Source: Blasia pusilla | Lineage: Eukaryota; Marchantiophyta; Marchantiopsida; Blasiales | Reading direction: 5' to 3' | Length of the DNA stretch: 64,000 nt | Assembly: GCA_050084515.1 (NCBI GenBank) | Contig: CM114274.1 | Coordinates: forward strand, 6,758,001-6,822,000 | Part shown: positions 39,082-49,950 of the stretch, piece after piece | Position numbering within the stretch: position 1 is the stretch's first letter | How the letters are laid out: every line of letters starts with the position of its first letter | The notes under the pieces: generated by a model | The model's input: the letters and a program-made list of their open reading frames with translations, nothing else | Databases searched by the model: none | Told to the model about the DNA's origin: nothing | Translations under genes and position numbers: made by a program

Positions 39082-40308
39082 ATGGGGTCCTTTTGGAATT
39101 TTGAGAGGCGAGGTATTGGACGTGAGAGTAGCTCTGGAGGGTTTACCCGGAGTGGTGCGAGGTTTCGAGGGTCTTCACTTGAGAGACCACCTCGATCTCC
39201 TTCTGTGTGGTCTTCAGATAAGGGGGAGTGTGTAGAGGAGTGTGTTCGTGATCCACCGTACACATTGAGTGGTCCTACAAGATGGACGATCGGGGTAGAG
39301 GACCGCGTAGGTTTTCGGGTGCTGTAGGCACTATAGAACTACATGATTTCATTGCGGAGTTTAGGAGTTGGTGTGACTCCCAACGGGCTAGGAACTCTAG
39401 AGAGTTCAACCCGTTTACAGCATGGAATTGTGTGTTCCTGTATTTAGAGGGGGCGCCCATGGACAATTACCATGAGTTCTCGCACAGATATGCCCAGGAG
39501 ATTGAGGCATGGCGACTCTACTATGATTCACACTATGTGTCATGGACGGAGCCGTTCCCAGATGAAGAGGATTCAAGAAAGGCTACTTCCTCTTCCACTA
39601 GTGATGTTTTAGGAGGGATCACTCGCCAAGGAGCAGTTGCACTGCCTAGTTGGGTTCGTCCCGGCTTTAACCCCGTGGTTGAGTTCTTCGCTGAGTTGAG
39701 GGCGAGCTACCAGGGGGTATGGACGGAGAAGTTGCGGAGCATCCACGACTTCCACAGGCGCCCAGGTGAGAGTTTGCATGAGGTTTACACTTGCTTGCGC
39801 CGATTGATCAACGACACTTAGGGGATGACAGAGGCTCACGCTATCCAGTTATGGTACGCGATGTTGGACCGGATCATGCCGACACGAGTGCGGGAGGGGT
39901 GCTTCTTATGAACACCTCCCCTACCTTGAGAGATTTTTTAGGACCGCCAAGAACATTGAGCGCAACATGGCGGAGAAGAACGTAGCAACCATGGGTTTTG
40001 GGCGAGGGCAGTATCGATTTTCTGCACCATGAGTGCAGCAATGTGGAGTTTGAGATAGGTTGACTGTGGCACCACGAGCTCAGGGAGGATACCGAGAGGC
40101 CGTGACATAGAGACCTACGCCTTCATATACGGCTAAGTAGCAGCCACCTATGATTACTTGCTGGTCATGTGGTGGAGCCCATCATAAACGTGATTGCACT
40201 TGTTAGGATCATGGACGTGTGCCTTAACATGGAGGAGGAGATGGTGTTGCACCAGGAGGTTATCAGTGTGACTATTGTCAGAGATATGGTCAGACACGCG
40301 CCACGCGT
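39082..40308 (+). pseudogene. gag of the outer gypsy element
   Basis: Capsid-type Gag. The frame opens at ATG 39082 (MGSFWNFERRG), shifts near 39285 into MDDRGRGPRRFSGAVG and runs to a TAG at 39819-39821. It includes the retrotransposon Gag core (FFAELRASYQGVW, RPGESLHEVYTCLRRL). Further on come two zinc knuckles. At 40159-40197 CWSCGGAHHKRDC keeps its Cys and His. At 40267-40308 the second knuckle has lost His (to Gln) and the last Cys (to Arg). The inner copy has lost this start codon (ACG). Confidence 0.8.
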
Positions 40309-41125
40309 TTCAGTTTACACCTTGAGTTACGTCCGGACCGAGGGCCAAAGAGGGCACCTGAGCAAGTAGCCGGTCCGGGTGGGCCTAGAGATCGTGCACC
40401 AGGTGGTCCGGTTGGGGGAAGAGGAGCTAGAGTTGCCCTGACAGAGTGGTGGAGATGCCCATGGAGGAGGTAGAGTCCCACCACCTAGATGCGTCGAGGG
40501 AGATGCCGGGTGTGAGGCAAGGATGGCTGCTCAGATACAACAACTACAGGAGCAGATTTCCGCTATGGCATTGAGGTTATCCGATGTCGGATCGATGGCA
40601 TTGACATTATATGGAACAGCCAGAGATATGGAGGATCCTAGTTGGATGTGCTAGGTTGCCCAGATGGAGGCCTCCGTAGTTGTGACGTGTGGAGCAGCCG
40701 CAGAGTTGGATCCACAACAAGGGGAAGCCAGGAAACATACGAGACTTCCTCAGTCTTTCACATTGCCCAAGGCGACGAAGACCCCATTGATGGATCTTGA
40801 TCAGAGTTCCTGGAGAGTTGGTTATGTTATTGATGTGCAAGCACAGAGGGCAATGGGAGAAATGAGTGCGAAAACTCCTCTTGCTGATGTTGAGGAGGAG
40901 CATGTGTTGAGTACGATGTTGGGGGTGGCCACGATGGTGTATCGTGCTCCGCTATTTTCTGCTTCCGATGTTATGATATTGGGAGGTACGCCTGCCGAGG
41001 TGTTCCGGTTGGCCGCTACGCTATGTGAGCGTGGAGTTGGAGTTCCTACATCATGTTCAGAGGTGATTGTAGAGGAGGTGATGGACCTACCTTTCGAGCG
41101 GATGCTCGGGCCGTCCACGTGAGAT

Positions 41126-41770
41126 TCATGGCAGGATGCGGTTGCTAGGATGGCGAAGATGCCCGCTAGACTCGTGATAGAGCGTGCCATGGCTTCTCCA
41201 AGTGTTTTGTTGCTGGATAACCGGGGAGAAGTCTTCTTGTTGGTGAGTCCCGGAGGTAGAGCTTTTAGTCCGTAGCGCGTCTTGTTTGATTCGGGAGCGC
41301 AACCCATGATGTTGGGGAAAGCGGTATTCAGAGGATTGGGCTTGACGAGAGCCGATGTGGAGCATTGCCCATTCTAGATACAGACATCCTTGGTTGGAGC
41401 AAGTATCACACAATATATTATCCGACAAGAGGTAATGGTGAGGATTCACCCGGACATCCTACAGATAAGTCCGTGGTGTGAGCCAAGGCGATAGTGATTG
41501 ATGGAGAGTCCTACTACATCTTGGTTGGTGGAGCAGTGTTATATCCGATGGGGTTTTCCCTAGATTATTGGGAAGATTTAGCGTTCTACAAACCAGGATG
41601 GCAATCAGGTGATGGGCGCCTGAGCTCATTATCCATTCGATTCACAAGTGCAGTGATCGAGCGACGGCCAGGAGAGATGGCGACCTTAGTAGCATTTAGC
41701 AGTGCCATCACTTGGCCTAGTGATTTGGTTGAGGGACATGTCCATGCAAAGGATACTCGTTCCTGACATT
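41126..41770 (+). pseudogene. Aspartic protease region of the outer gypsy element
   Basis: Retroviral-type protease with motif VLFDSGAQPMMLGKA; the catalytic Asp-Ser-Gly is at 41288-41296. A TAG just upstream (near 41274) replaces a Gln codon of the inner copy. The open frame 41494-41766 that follows (DGESYYILVGGAVLYPMGFS) is the conserved post-protease segment of this family. Confidence 0.75.
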
Positions 41771-41984
41771 TCTATGGAGAGGAGTGTCATGGTAGCCGCA
41801 TCAGTCCGTGGAGGAAAGGTGCCGCTTTGGGGCTAGACTGAGGAGGTTCGACCCTTACCCACCGAGCATGTGTAGACCATGTGGAGCGAGACGTTTGCAC
41901 CAGATTTTGACAGATCAGAGGAAACCCAGGTAGACATGAATGCTGCTTTGACCCCTTTGGACACCACCCTGATTGTGTGGTGCA

Positions 41985-42640
41985 TCTTAGAGGATGGTAT
42001 TCAGGTGATGGATCTTTGGAGGGATTAGCACTCGGTTAGTTGCTGTTTCCAGGCTAGAGTGCGTGTGCAACAGTACCTGTGTGTGGAGATTCATGATGTT
42101 GCGAGGCGCGCTTCACTTCATCATGTGGCGCAGTTAAGCCTCCATTTTCATGACTTGTTGTCTGCGTCTGCCATTCAGGATTACCAGAGTTGGTCATTTC
42201 TCGTTGGCCACTCAAGTGTTGGACGGGTAGCGAATTAGCTGACTCTCGGTCCAGGTTGTTTTGGGAGATGATGCAAATCTTGCGACACTTGCAGGAGCAT
42301 CAGTCTCGTCCTCCAACATACATTCTGGAGAATGTTTTGATTTTGGGGGATTCGAGGTCCCGTGTGGTGACAAGTGCACATCAGGTGCGCGCATGGATCG
42401 ACCCACATTGCTTTTCCCGCTTCTTATGCATTCAAGGAGTCGGAACTGGCTTGGTTTGGGATGACTAGGTACAGAGGTTGGTGGAGCCATACGGCAATGA
42501 GCGAGAGCAAGCGATGGGATTCCTCACAGGAGTGACGGCAATACCGTCACTATCAAAGGCATCACAACGTCATATCTTGGGTCAGGTGATGGACCTAAAC
42601 AGCTTGACATGGATTTTCAGCTTAGGAGTACCTGAGCAAC
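41985..42640 (+). pseudogene. Remnant C5 DNA methyltransferase domain, outer gypsy element
   Basis: Equivalent to 48985-49950 of the inner element. Motif I is damaged (VMDL, stop, GGIST near 42007-42035). The motif IV cysteine loop is altered or deleted near 42195-42235. The helix after it (LADSRSRLFWEMMQILRHLQ) and motif VI YILENV (near 42320) are intact. About 250 bp covering the motif VIII region are missing at about 42420. The C-terminal block resumes (ERQAMGF-like, HILGQVMDLN). The shared order with the inner copy shows that the domain predates both insertions. Confidence 0.72.
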
Positions 42641-42669
42641 GTTGTTTGAAGATGTGACAGATCACAGGA

Positions 42670-43350
42670 GTGACGTTGGTGAGCCCCATGCACCCTTGGA
42701 CTTCTTGGGATGTTTTGCAGGTATGCCAGGAGATGGTAGCCACAACATCGAGCATGGTTCGGGTATTGCACATGGAGATCCGATTTTGTAATTAGCTGCA
42801 GAGAAGCAATCGAGTTTTGTTATCCGAGACGGGGCTGCACCATAGCAACCACCGACACGCTCGCCGGAGAGTCCTACGGTAGTCACGATGGAGACTTGGG
42901 AGTGAGATATGGGCCCTAAGTTGACAAGAGGAGAGCGACGCCGGATGCACTAGTTCCTTAGGAGTTATAAGAGCTTTTTACGTCGGTGAGCCCCATGCTT
43001 ACCGAGACGGTTGAGGTAGTGGCTAGGGGCAAGACCCAAGCAGATCGACATACCATGGGGATCGAGAGAGACACCCTTGGACTTCTTGGGATGTTTTTCA
43101 GGTACGTCGGGAGATGATAGCCACAATGTCGCGCGTGGTTCAGGGTACTGCACGTGGAGGAGATCCGATTTTGCAATTGCCTGCAAGAGAGCAATAGAGT
43201 TTTGATGTCCGAGACGAGGTTGGACCAACGTAACCACCGACACCTGCGCCGGAGAGTCCTACAGTAGTCATGATGGAGACTTGGGAGCTAGATACGGGCC
43301 CTAAGTTGACAAGAGCAAAGCGCGCTCGGATACACTAGTTCCTTAGGAGT
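42670..43350 (+). repeat. Tandem segmental duplication of about 300 bp in the outer element
   Basis: The block from GAGCCCCATGC through TTCCTTAGGAGTTATAAGAG occurs twice (about 42670-42975 and 42985-43355). The inner element has it once (about 50005-50375). The two copies differ from each other, so the duplication is not recent. Confidence 0.75.
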
Positions 43351-43380
43351 TATAAGAGATGTTTTGCATTTAGTTTGCAA

Positions 43381-44009
43381 GATTTGGGTACGCTAAAGGG
43401 TCCAGGGATCCGCATTGAGTTATCGAGTGACACATCAGTCTTCTAACGACGCTATAGGTACACTAACATGGAGAGGGCTTTGATTCAGAGTAGGAGCCAA
43501 GACTTGGTTGGAGCAGGACTAGTGGAGATGTCGCATGGAGAGTATGCCATTGTCATGCCTGCCAAGAAGGATGTGCATGGTAATTGGACGGATAGGAAAA
43601 TGTATGGAGATTACGGACCTATCAATCGGCAGACAAAGTCCGGTAGATATGCCATGCCCACTCGTGAGGAGATCTTTGATATTATTGGGCATGCAAAGGT
43701 GTTCAGTTCGTTAGATCTTCGAGTTGGATACCATCGGTTGCCTATCAGATTGGAGGATAGGCAGAAGATGGCATTTTGGGGCATCAATCCTCATGGGAAG
43801 GATTGTTTGTACCAGTGGCGGTTCTTACCATTTGGGTTAACGAATGAACCGACTGAGTTTTAGAGGGTCATGGATAGGATCTTGGCAGGTCTGGATTTTG
43901 CTAGGTGTTATATTGATGACATCGTAGTCTTTAGCGCCATGGTTGAGGAGCATGAACTACATCTGGAGAAGATGTTTCGACGACTGCACTTACATAGGCT
44001 GAAGCTATA
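43381..44009 (+). pseudogene. Reverse transcriptase (N-terminal and catalytic part), outer gypsy element
   Basis: RT fingers and palm: KKDVHGNWTDRKMYGDYGPI, VFSSLDLRVGYHRLPI, LPFGLTNEPTEF, and the YIDD active site (43909-43920). The frame is interrupted by a TAG at 43861-43863. RT stops at the insertion point of the inner element (44009) and continues, with RNase H, at 54329. Confidence 0.88.
44006..44009. repeat. Target-site duplication (TATA), left copy
   Basis: TATA precedes the TGTC start of the inner 5' LTR and is repeated at 54325-54328 after the GACA end of the 3' LTR. Removing the insert and one TATA leaves outer RT sequence colinear with the uninterrupted inner RT around 51030. Confidence 0.8.
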
Positions 44010-44527
44010 TGTCACGTCTTTTAGGATAGATTGGTGAGATCTAGTAGAGCGTCTTCAAGAGTAGTAGAGGACATGCCTAAGAGGTCGAGAATGAGCGGCT
44101 GAGGCCCTGGGAAACGTGAGAGAGCAGGTTTTCCCTTCGTTTTGGCTCATTTGAAGCCATATTGAGGAACTTACTATTTTAGGTAAGTACCATTTTGAGT
44201 ATATGATCAACTTTCTATTTTTGATAAGTGGCCCTTGACCTCCTACATCAAGTCAAGAGCCAAGGAGGTGACTTGGGAGAATAGGTTACCATGGAGAGAG
44301 CTTGGGAGAGGGGAGGGGTATATATCCCAAGGAAAGAAAGAGCTTGAGAGCTCATTCTCTCTTTGTTGAACCTCTTGGCATGAGGCGGCGGAACTATGGT
44401 CCCTTGCCTTGTGAGTGTAATCCAAGCCTCTCATTAGGAGAGTGGGTTTGGTTTGACATGAGAGAGAGTGCACACCTTTGAGAGTTTTGGTGTGAGATTG
44501 TGTAGAGAGAGATTGGATCTTACTTTA
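44010..44527 (+). repeat. 5' LTR of the inner element (518 bp, lacks the terminal segment of the 3' LTR)
   Basis: Begins TGTCACGTC. It is nearly identical to 53683-54198 up to TTACTTTA, then departs: the last 126 bp of the 3' LTR are not found here. It contains a TATA box at 44319-44325. Confidence 0.85.
44319..44325 (+). promoter_or_regulatory. LTR TATA box
   Basis: TATATAT in GGGGTATATATCCC. The same element is at 53992-53998 in the 3' LTR, and it is decayed to ATATACG near 57200 in the outer LTR. RNA would start about 30 bp downstream. Confidence 0.6.
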
Positions 44528-45245
44528 CAAAGAGAGAATGACAGAAAGAGAGAAAGAGAGAATGAGAGAGTGAGAGAGCTTCATGGGGGAGCTTGCTGGT
44601 CACTCGCTGTTTTTGCAGGTTGGGGACCGTGTTCCCCATTCAACGGCTCATGGGAGTGCTCACGGAGCAAGGGTTGCTTGGTTTGTTCTTTGCATTTGCC
44701 GATTTTTCGTGTGGAAGAGTGGCGTTGCCCAATTTCTGATAGGGATTGAGTATGGGGGCGGGTTGCCCCATGCCGGTGCTTTCGGGAGCATCATGTCGCT
44801 TGCTGATTTGCATTTTTATAGGTTTTACATTTTTGTTGGGAGGAATCAGCGCGGAACCGCTATTTGTGTAGGAGAAAGAGACATTGGGCTTTACGACAGT
44901 CCCTGTCAGTTTTTACTGGAATATCCCATTCTAAATATTTTTGATGCTGGTGTAGATCGTGAAGCTGTGCAGGGTGTGCATCAAAGAGTGCACAATTTGG
45001 AGTTGCAAGAAAACAATTATGGTCAATCTTGAAAAACTGCCATTGTTAGGCGATTTTTAGGGTTAAATTGTGCAAACCCTAAACCAGCCGCCACACCGGC
45101 GGCGGCCGTCGCCGTCATAGTCACCGTCAACCATCAACGATCAACCGTCATCGTCACCATTCGGCCATCACCATCAACGATCAACCGTCACCGTTAATGG
45201 TCCACCGTCTGTTGTCCACCCTTGGTTGCCATTGCCGCCGTTACG
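44528..45245 (+). other. Leader of the inner element, not shared with the outer element
   Basis: GA-rich start, then a 149-codon open frame (44583-45032, beginning MGELAGHSLFLQVGD and ending NNYGQS) with no recognised domain. A telo-box-like AAACCCTAAACC follows at 45074-45085, then a degenerate ACCGTCAAC/ATCAACGATC array to about 45200. No primer-binding site complementary to initiator Met tRNA was found directly after the LTR. It may be a true 5' leader or captured DNA. Confidence 0.5.
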
Positions 45246-46113
45246 GAATGGAGAGTCTTCCACAACGTTCGTTGATTCTTGGACTTGCGTTGCCATCACG
45301 TACTTTGTTTTGGCCGCCACCGTCATCAACATGTGATGGAATATGACCTCATGTTATAGTGTTTGAGTTTTGATTTCATGCTGCTATGTTGTGATTGATA
45401 GCCGCTCAACGACGATCAGATACCGTGCCGTGACGCCCGTAGCCGCAACACGCCGCCGATTGCCGAGCCGTGTCGTTTGTGGCCGCACCGCACCGTCTCG
45501 AAGGTGGAGCCGATTTGGCATTGTGGAGCAAAGTGTGGGTTTATTTTTGATTGAGGAGGGTATGCCGCCGAGTGCCGCATCCCATCATCGAGGGCCGTGC
45601 CGTTCGTAGCCGTTCCGTGCCGCCTACAACGTCGCATTGTTCCGCTGGAATCGCACCGTCTATCAAGGAGTTTTGAGTAACGTCAATATGGGAGGAGTAT
45701 GACTTGCTGATTAGAGGAGTTGTCTCCATGACCGAGTTGGGGTCGAGATTTGCAGTTGCTGAGGAGTGACATCGATATGTGTTCAGGTTACCCATTCTGG
45801 TCCTTTACCCTGCATGTGTGAGGGATTCTGGGATTTGGGTAGTTTATTTGGAGATATTGGGTGTGTGGATGCTGAGAGGATCATTTATGTATGTGGTTTA
45901 GGGGATATTGACATGTGTGGGATGTCCGGAGTTGAGGGTAGGTTTTCGATGAGATGATAGCCTGGTCGATTTGCCGCACCACGCCGCTTATTACCGCACG
46001 TTACATATCTCGGGGAGGGAGAGTGTAGATCGAGTGCCGCATGTTTGGGATGAGTGATTGAGGGATTACTCGCAAGGCAAGAGTGATGGGGTGAGAAGGG
46101 TACGAGGGTCATC

Positions 46114-47400
46114 ACGGCGTCTGTTTGGGACTTCGAGAGGCGAGGTGGTGAACCCGAGAGTAGCTCTAGAGGTTTTACGCGGAATGGCGTGAGGTTCCAA
46201 GGGTCTTCACTTCAGGGACCACCTCGACCTCCTTCTATGTCATCGTCAGATGAGGGGGAGGGTGTAGAGGAGTTTGTGAGCACATCGCCACACATTGTGA
46301 GTGGTCCTACCAGTTGGGTGTACGAGATGGACGACCGGGGTAGAGGACCGCGTAGGTTTTCAGGAGCAGTAGGTATGATTGAGTTGCACGATTTCATAGC
46401 AGAGTTTAGGAGTTGGTGCGACTCCCAACGGGCCAAGAACTCTAGAGAGTTCAATCCGTTTACATGGAACGGTATGTTCCAGCATTTAGAGGGGGCACCC
46501 ATGGACAATTACCATGAGTTTTCCCACAGATATGCCCAAGAGATTGAGGCATGATGACTCTACTACGACCCACACTATGTGTCATGGACGGAGCCGTTCC
46601 CAGATGAGGAGGAGAGGCTACTTCCTCTTCCACTAGTGATGTTTTAGGAGGGATCACTCGCACTGGAGCAATTGCACCATCTAGTCGGGTTCGTCCCAGG
46701 TTCAACCACGTGGTTGAGTTCTTTGCTGAGTTGAGGGCAAGCTACGAGGGGGTACGGACGGAGAAGTTGCGGAGCATCCACAACTTCTAGAGGCACCCGG
46801 GTGAGAGTTTACGTGAGGCTTACACTCGCTTGCTCCGGTTGATCAACGTCACTCAGGGGGTGACAGAGGCTTAGGCTATCCAATCATGGTACGCGATGCT
46901 GGACCAGACCCTACGGCCACGGTTGTGGAAGGGGGTGCTTCTTATGAACACCTCCCCTATATTGAGAGATATTTTTAAGACCGCCGAGAACATTGAGCGC
47001 AATATTGCGGAGGAGAGCGTAGACGCCATGGGTTCTGGGCGAGAGCAGTCGCGATTGGCTGCACCACCTGTGCAGCAACGTGGACTCCGAGATAGGTCAA
47101 CTGTGGCACCACGAGCTTAGGGAGGATACCGGGAGTCCGTGGTACAACGACCTGCGCCTTCATATGCGGCTCAACAGCAGCCGCCTACTATTACTTGTTG
47201 GTCATGTGGTCATCAGCGCCATTGCACTTGTCAGGGTCATGGACGTGCGCCTCAACGTGGAGGAGGAGATGGTGCTGCACCAGAAGGTTATCAATGTGAC
47301 TATTGTGAGAGGTATGGTCATACACACGCTAGGTGTTTCAGATGACATCCTGAGTTATGTCTGGACCGAGAGCCAGAGAGGGCACCAGGGCGAGTAGCCG
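46114..47400 (+). pseudogene. gag of the inner gypsy element
   Basis: Homologous to outer gag, but the start ATG is ACG (46114-46116). The frame continues (VWDFERRGGEPESSSRGFTR). MDDRGRGPRRFSGAVG is in frame at 46329, and a TGA at 46552-46554 replaces a Trp codon. After that the frame changes several times. The second zinc knuckle is canonical: CDYCERYGHTHARC (CX2CX4HX4C) at 47295-47336. The first (47196-47225, CWSCGHQRHC) is shortened. An Arg/Gly-rich spacer with GGRGAG-type repeats follows. Confidence 0.82.
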
Positions 47401-47837
47401 GTCCGGGTGAGCCTAGAGATCGTGCACCAAGTGGTCTCGTTGGGGGACGAGGAGCTGGAGTTGCCCGACAGGGTGGTGGAGCTGCCCGTGGAGGAGGTAG
47501 AGTTCTATCACCTAGACGCGCCCAGGGAGATGCCGGACGTGAGGTTGGGATGGCTCCTCAGATATAGCAGCTACAGGAGTAGATTGCCGCTATGGCATTG
47601 AGGTTACCCAATGCAGGATCCGTGGCATCGACATCATATGGAGCAGCGAGAGATCTAGAGGATCCTGGTTGGATGTGCGGGGTTGGGAGGCCGCCGTAAT
47701 TGTGACGCGTAGAGCATCCGCAGAGTTGGATCCACAGCGAGGGGAAGCCAGAAAACAGACTAGGCTTCCTCAGTCTTTCACGTTGTCCGAAGCGATGAGG
47801 ACCCCATCGATGGGTCCTCATCAAAGTTCCTTGAGAG

Positions 47838-48800
47838 TTGGTGATGTTGTTGGTGTGCAAGCAAGCGAGTGCGACAACTCCTATTGTTGATGCTCAAGAG
47901 GGTCATGTGTCGAGCACATTGTTGGGGGCGGCCACCGTTGTGTACCGCACTCCTTTATTTTCTGCTTCCGATGTTATGACGTTGGGGGGTACGCCCGCCA
48001 AGGCTTTTCGGCTGGCCGCTTTGCTATGTGAGCGCGGAGTTGGAGTTCCTGCATCACATTTAGAGGTGATTGCAGAGGAGGTGATGGACCTGCCCTTGGA
48101 GCGGATGCTCAGACTGTCCACGTTAGATTCATGGCACGCTCCGGCTGCTAGGATGGCGGAGATGCCCGCTAGACCCGCAATAGAGCGTGCCATGGCTTGT
48201 CCTGGCGTTGTGTTGCTGGAAAACCGAGGAGAGGTCTTCCAGTTGGTGAGTCATGGAGGTAGAGCTTTTAGTCCGCAGCGCGTCTTGTTGGATTCAGGAG
48301 CGCAACCCCTGATGTTGGGGAAAGCGTCATTCAGAGGATTGGGCTCGACGAGAGCCGATGTGGAGCGTTATCCATTCAGGATATAGACATCCTTGGGTGG
48401 AGTGAGTACCACACACTATATCACTTGATAGGAGGTCGTGGTGAGGATTCGCCCGGGACATCCTACGGATGAGTCTATGGTGGCGCCAAGGCGATAGTGA
48501 TTGATGCAGAGTCCTACGACGTCTTGGTTGGTGGAGCAGTGTTATACCTGATGGGGTTTTCCCTGGATTACTGGGAGGAGTCAGCATCCTACACACCAGG
48601 ATGGCAGTCAGGTGATGGGCGCCTTAGCTCATTATCCGTTCAATTCACAAGTGAAGTGATCGAGCAACGGCCAGGAGAGATGGCGACCTTAGCAGCATTT
48701 AGCAGTGCCATCACTTGGCCTAGTGATTTGATTGAGGACATGTCCATGCAGAGGATACTCCCATTCTTGACATTTCTATGGAGAGGAGTGTTATGGTAGC
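47838..48800 (+). pseudogene. Aspartic protease and post-protease segment, inner gypsy element
   Basis: A 182-codon frame (47838-48386) ends just after the protease motif VLLDSGAQPLMLGKASF; the catalytic Asp-Ser-Gly is at 48291-48299. In plant Ty3/gypsy elements this enzyme cuts the Gag-Pol polyprotein. After a broken stretch the frame DAESYDVLVGGAVLYLMGFS (48497-48799) continues the family-specific segment that leads to the methyltransferase. Confidence 0.8.
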
Positions 48801-48858
48801 TGCATCATTCTGTGGGGGAGAGGTGCTGTTGTAGGGCTCGATTGAGGAGCTTCGACGA

Positions 48859-49950
48859 TTGGCAGATGAGCACGTGCAGACCACGTGGAGCGAGGCATTT
48901 GCACAGGAGTGTGACAGGTCTGAGGAACACGAGGTAGCAGGGAGTGCTACGATGATACCCTTGGATACCACATCCATTGTGTGGTGTACCCCGGAGGAGG
49001 GTATTCGAGTGTTAGATCTCTTTGGAGGGATTAGCACCGGGTTAGCTGCTGTTTTGCAGCCAGGAGTGCGAATACAACAGTACCTGTATGTGGAGAGTGA
49101 TGATGTTGCAAGGCGCGTCTCACTACGACATATGGCACAGTTATGCCTACGTTTTCCCGACTTATTGTCTGCGTCCGCAGTATAGGGATACTAGAGTTCC
49201 CTACCGAGGGATATTTCGTTGTTGGGGGCGCAGGACTTAGAGCGGGTTGGGACCATTGATTTGGTCATTGCCGGTTGGGCATGTCAGGGCCAATTGAGAC
49301 CTAGACGAGGCAGCGGGCTGGCTGACACTCGGTCCAGGTTGTTTTGGGAGATGTTGAGGGTCTTACGGCAGTTGCACGAGCACTAGTCTCGTTCTCCACC
49401 CTACATTCTGGAGAATGTGCCAATCTTTGAAGACTCCAGGTCACGGGTGGTGACAAGTGCTCATCAGGTGCGTGCCTAGATCGGCCCTGAAGTGTTCTTG
49501 GATGCGGCAAGTATAGGTTCTAAAGCCGATCTCCCGCGTCTATGGTGGACCAACTTGGTGCCCCATGCGGTGTTATGGAGGGCGTATGCGAGAGTGGAGC
49601 GCCCCTCCCATTTGTTAGTGGATTCCATTCTGGATCCAAGTCGTTGATCACAGGCAGTGAGGTATGATGATCGACCACCGTTGACTGTGGTCAACAGGGT
49701 AGGCAGGCCGCGGGCAGCCTTGCCCACGTTTGTGAGTTTTCCCGCTTCCTATGCATACAAGGAGGCCGATCCTGGCTTGGTTTGGGATGACCAGGTTCAG
49801 CGGTTGGTGGATCCCAAGGCCGACGAGAGAGAGCGAGCGATGGGATTTCCCACAGGAGTGACGACAGTACCGTCAATCTCAGAGGCATCACGACGCCATG
49901 TCTTGGGTCAGGCGATGGACATGAACTGCTTGACATGGATCCTCAACTTG
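48859..49950 (+). pseudogene. C5 DNA cytosine methyltransferase-like domain inside gypsy pol
   Basis: This domain sits between protease and RT and reads in one frame from 48859 to 50250, broken only by in-frame stops (among them 49183, 49384, 49477 and 49645). Motif I (AdoMet site) VLDLFGGISTGLAAVL is at 49009. Motif IV region is DLVIAGWACQGQLRPRRG with the catalytic Cys at 49282-49284; the usual Pro before it is Ala. A DTRSRLFWEMLRVLRQL helix follows. Motif VI YILENV has Glu-Asn-Val at 49411-49419. Motif VIII-like PRLWWTNLVP is at 49534. ERERAMGFPTGVT and a motif X-like RRHVLGQAMDMNCLTWIL close the fold near 49950. The style (RxxxWxNL, MGFP) is nearer DNMT3/DRM enzymes than Dnmt1/CMT. Function in the parental element is inferred; this copy is dead. 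Confidence 0.8.

Larger units (their letters stand above)
38210..44009 (+). mobile_element. Outer Ty3/gypsy element, left part (leader, gag, protease, methyltransferase remnant, RT)
   Basis: Colinear with the inner element from 38210 (equivalent to 45246) onward. It runs through leader, Gag, zinc knuckles, protease, remnant methyltransferase domain and RT up to the sequence GAAGCTATA at 44009. There it is interrupted by the inner element, and it resumes at 54325 or 54329 without loss. No 5' LTR is present. Stops and frameshifts occur in every module. It also carries an internal deletion in the methyltransferase and a duplication of about 300 bp before RT. Confidence 0.85.
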
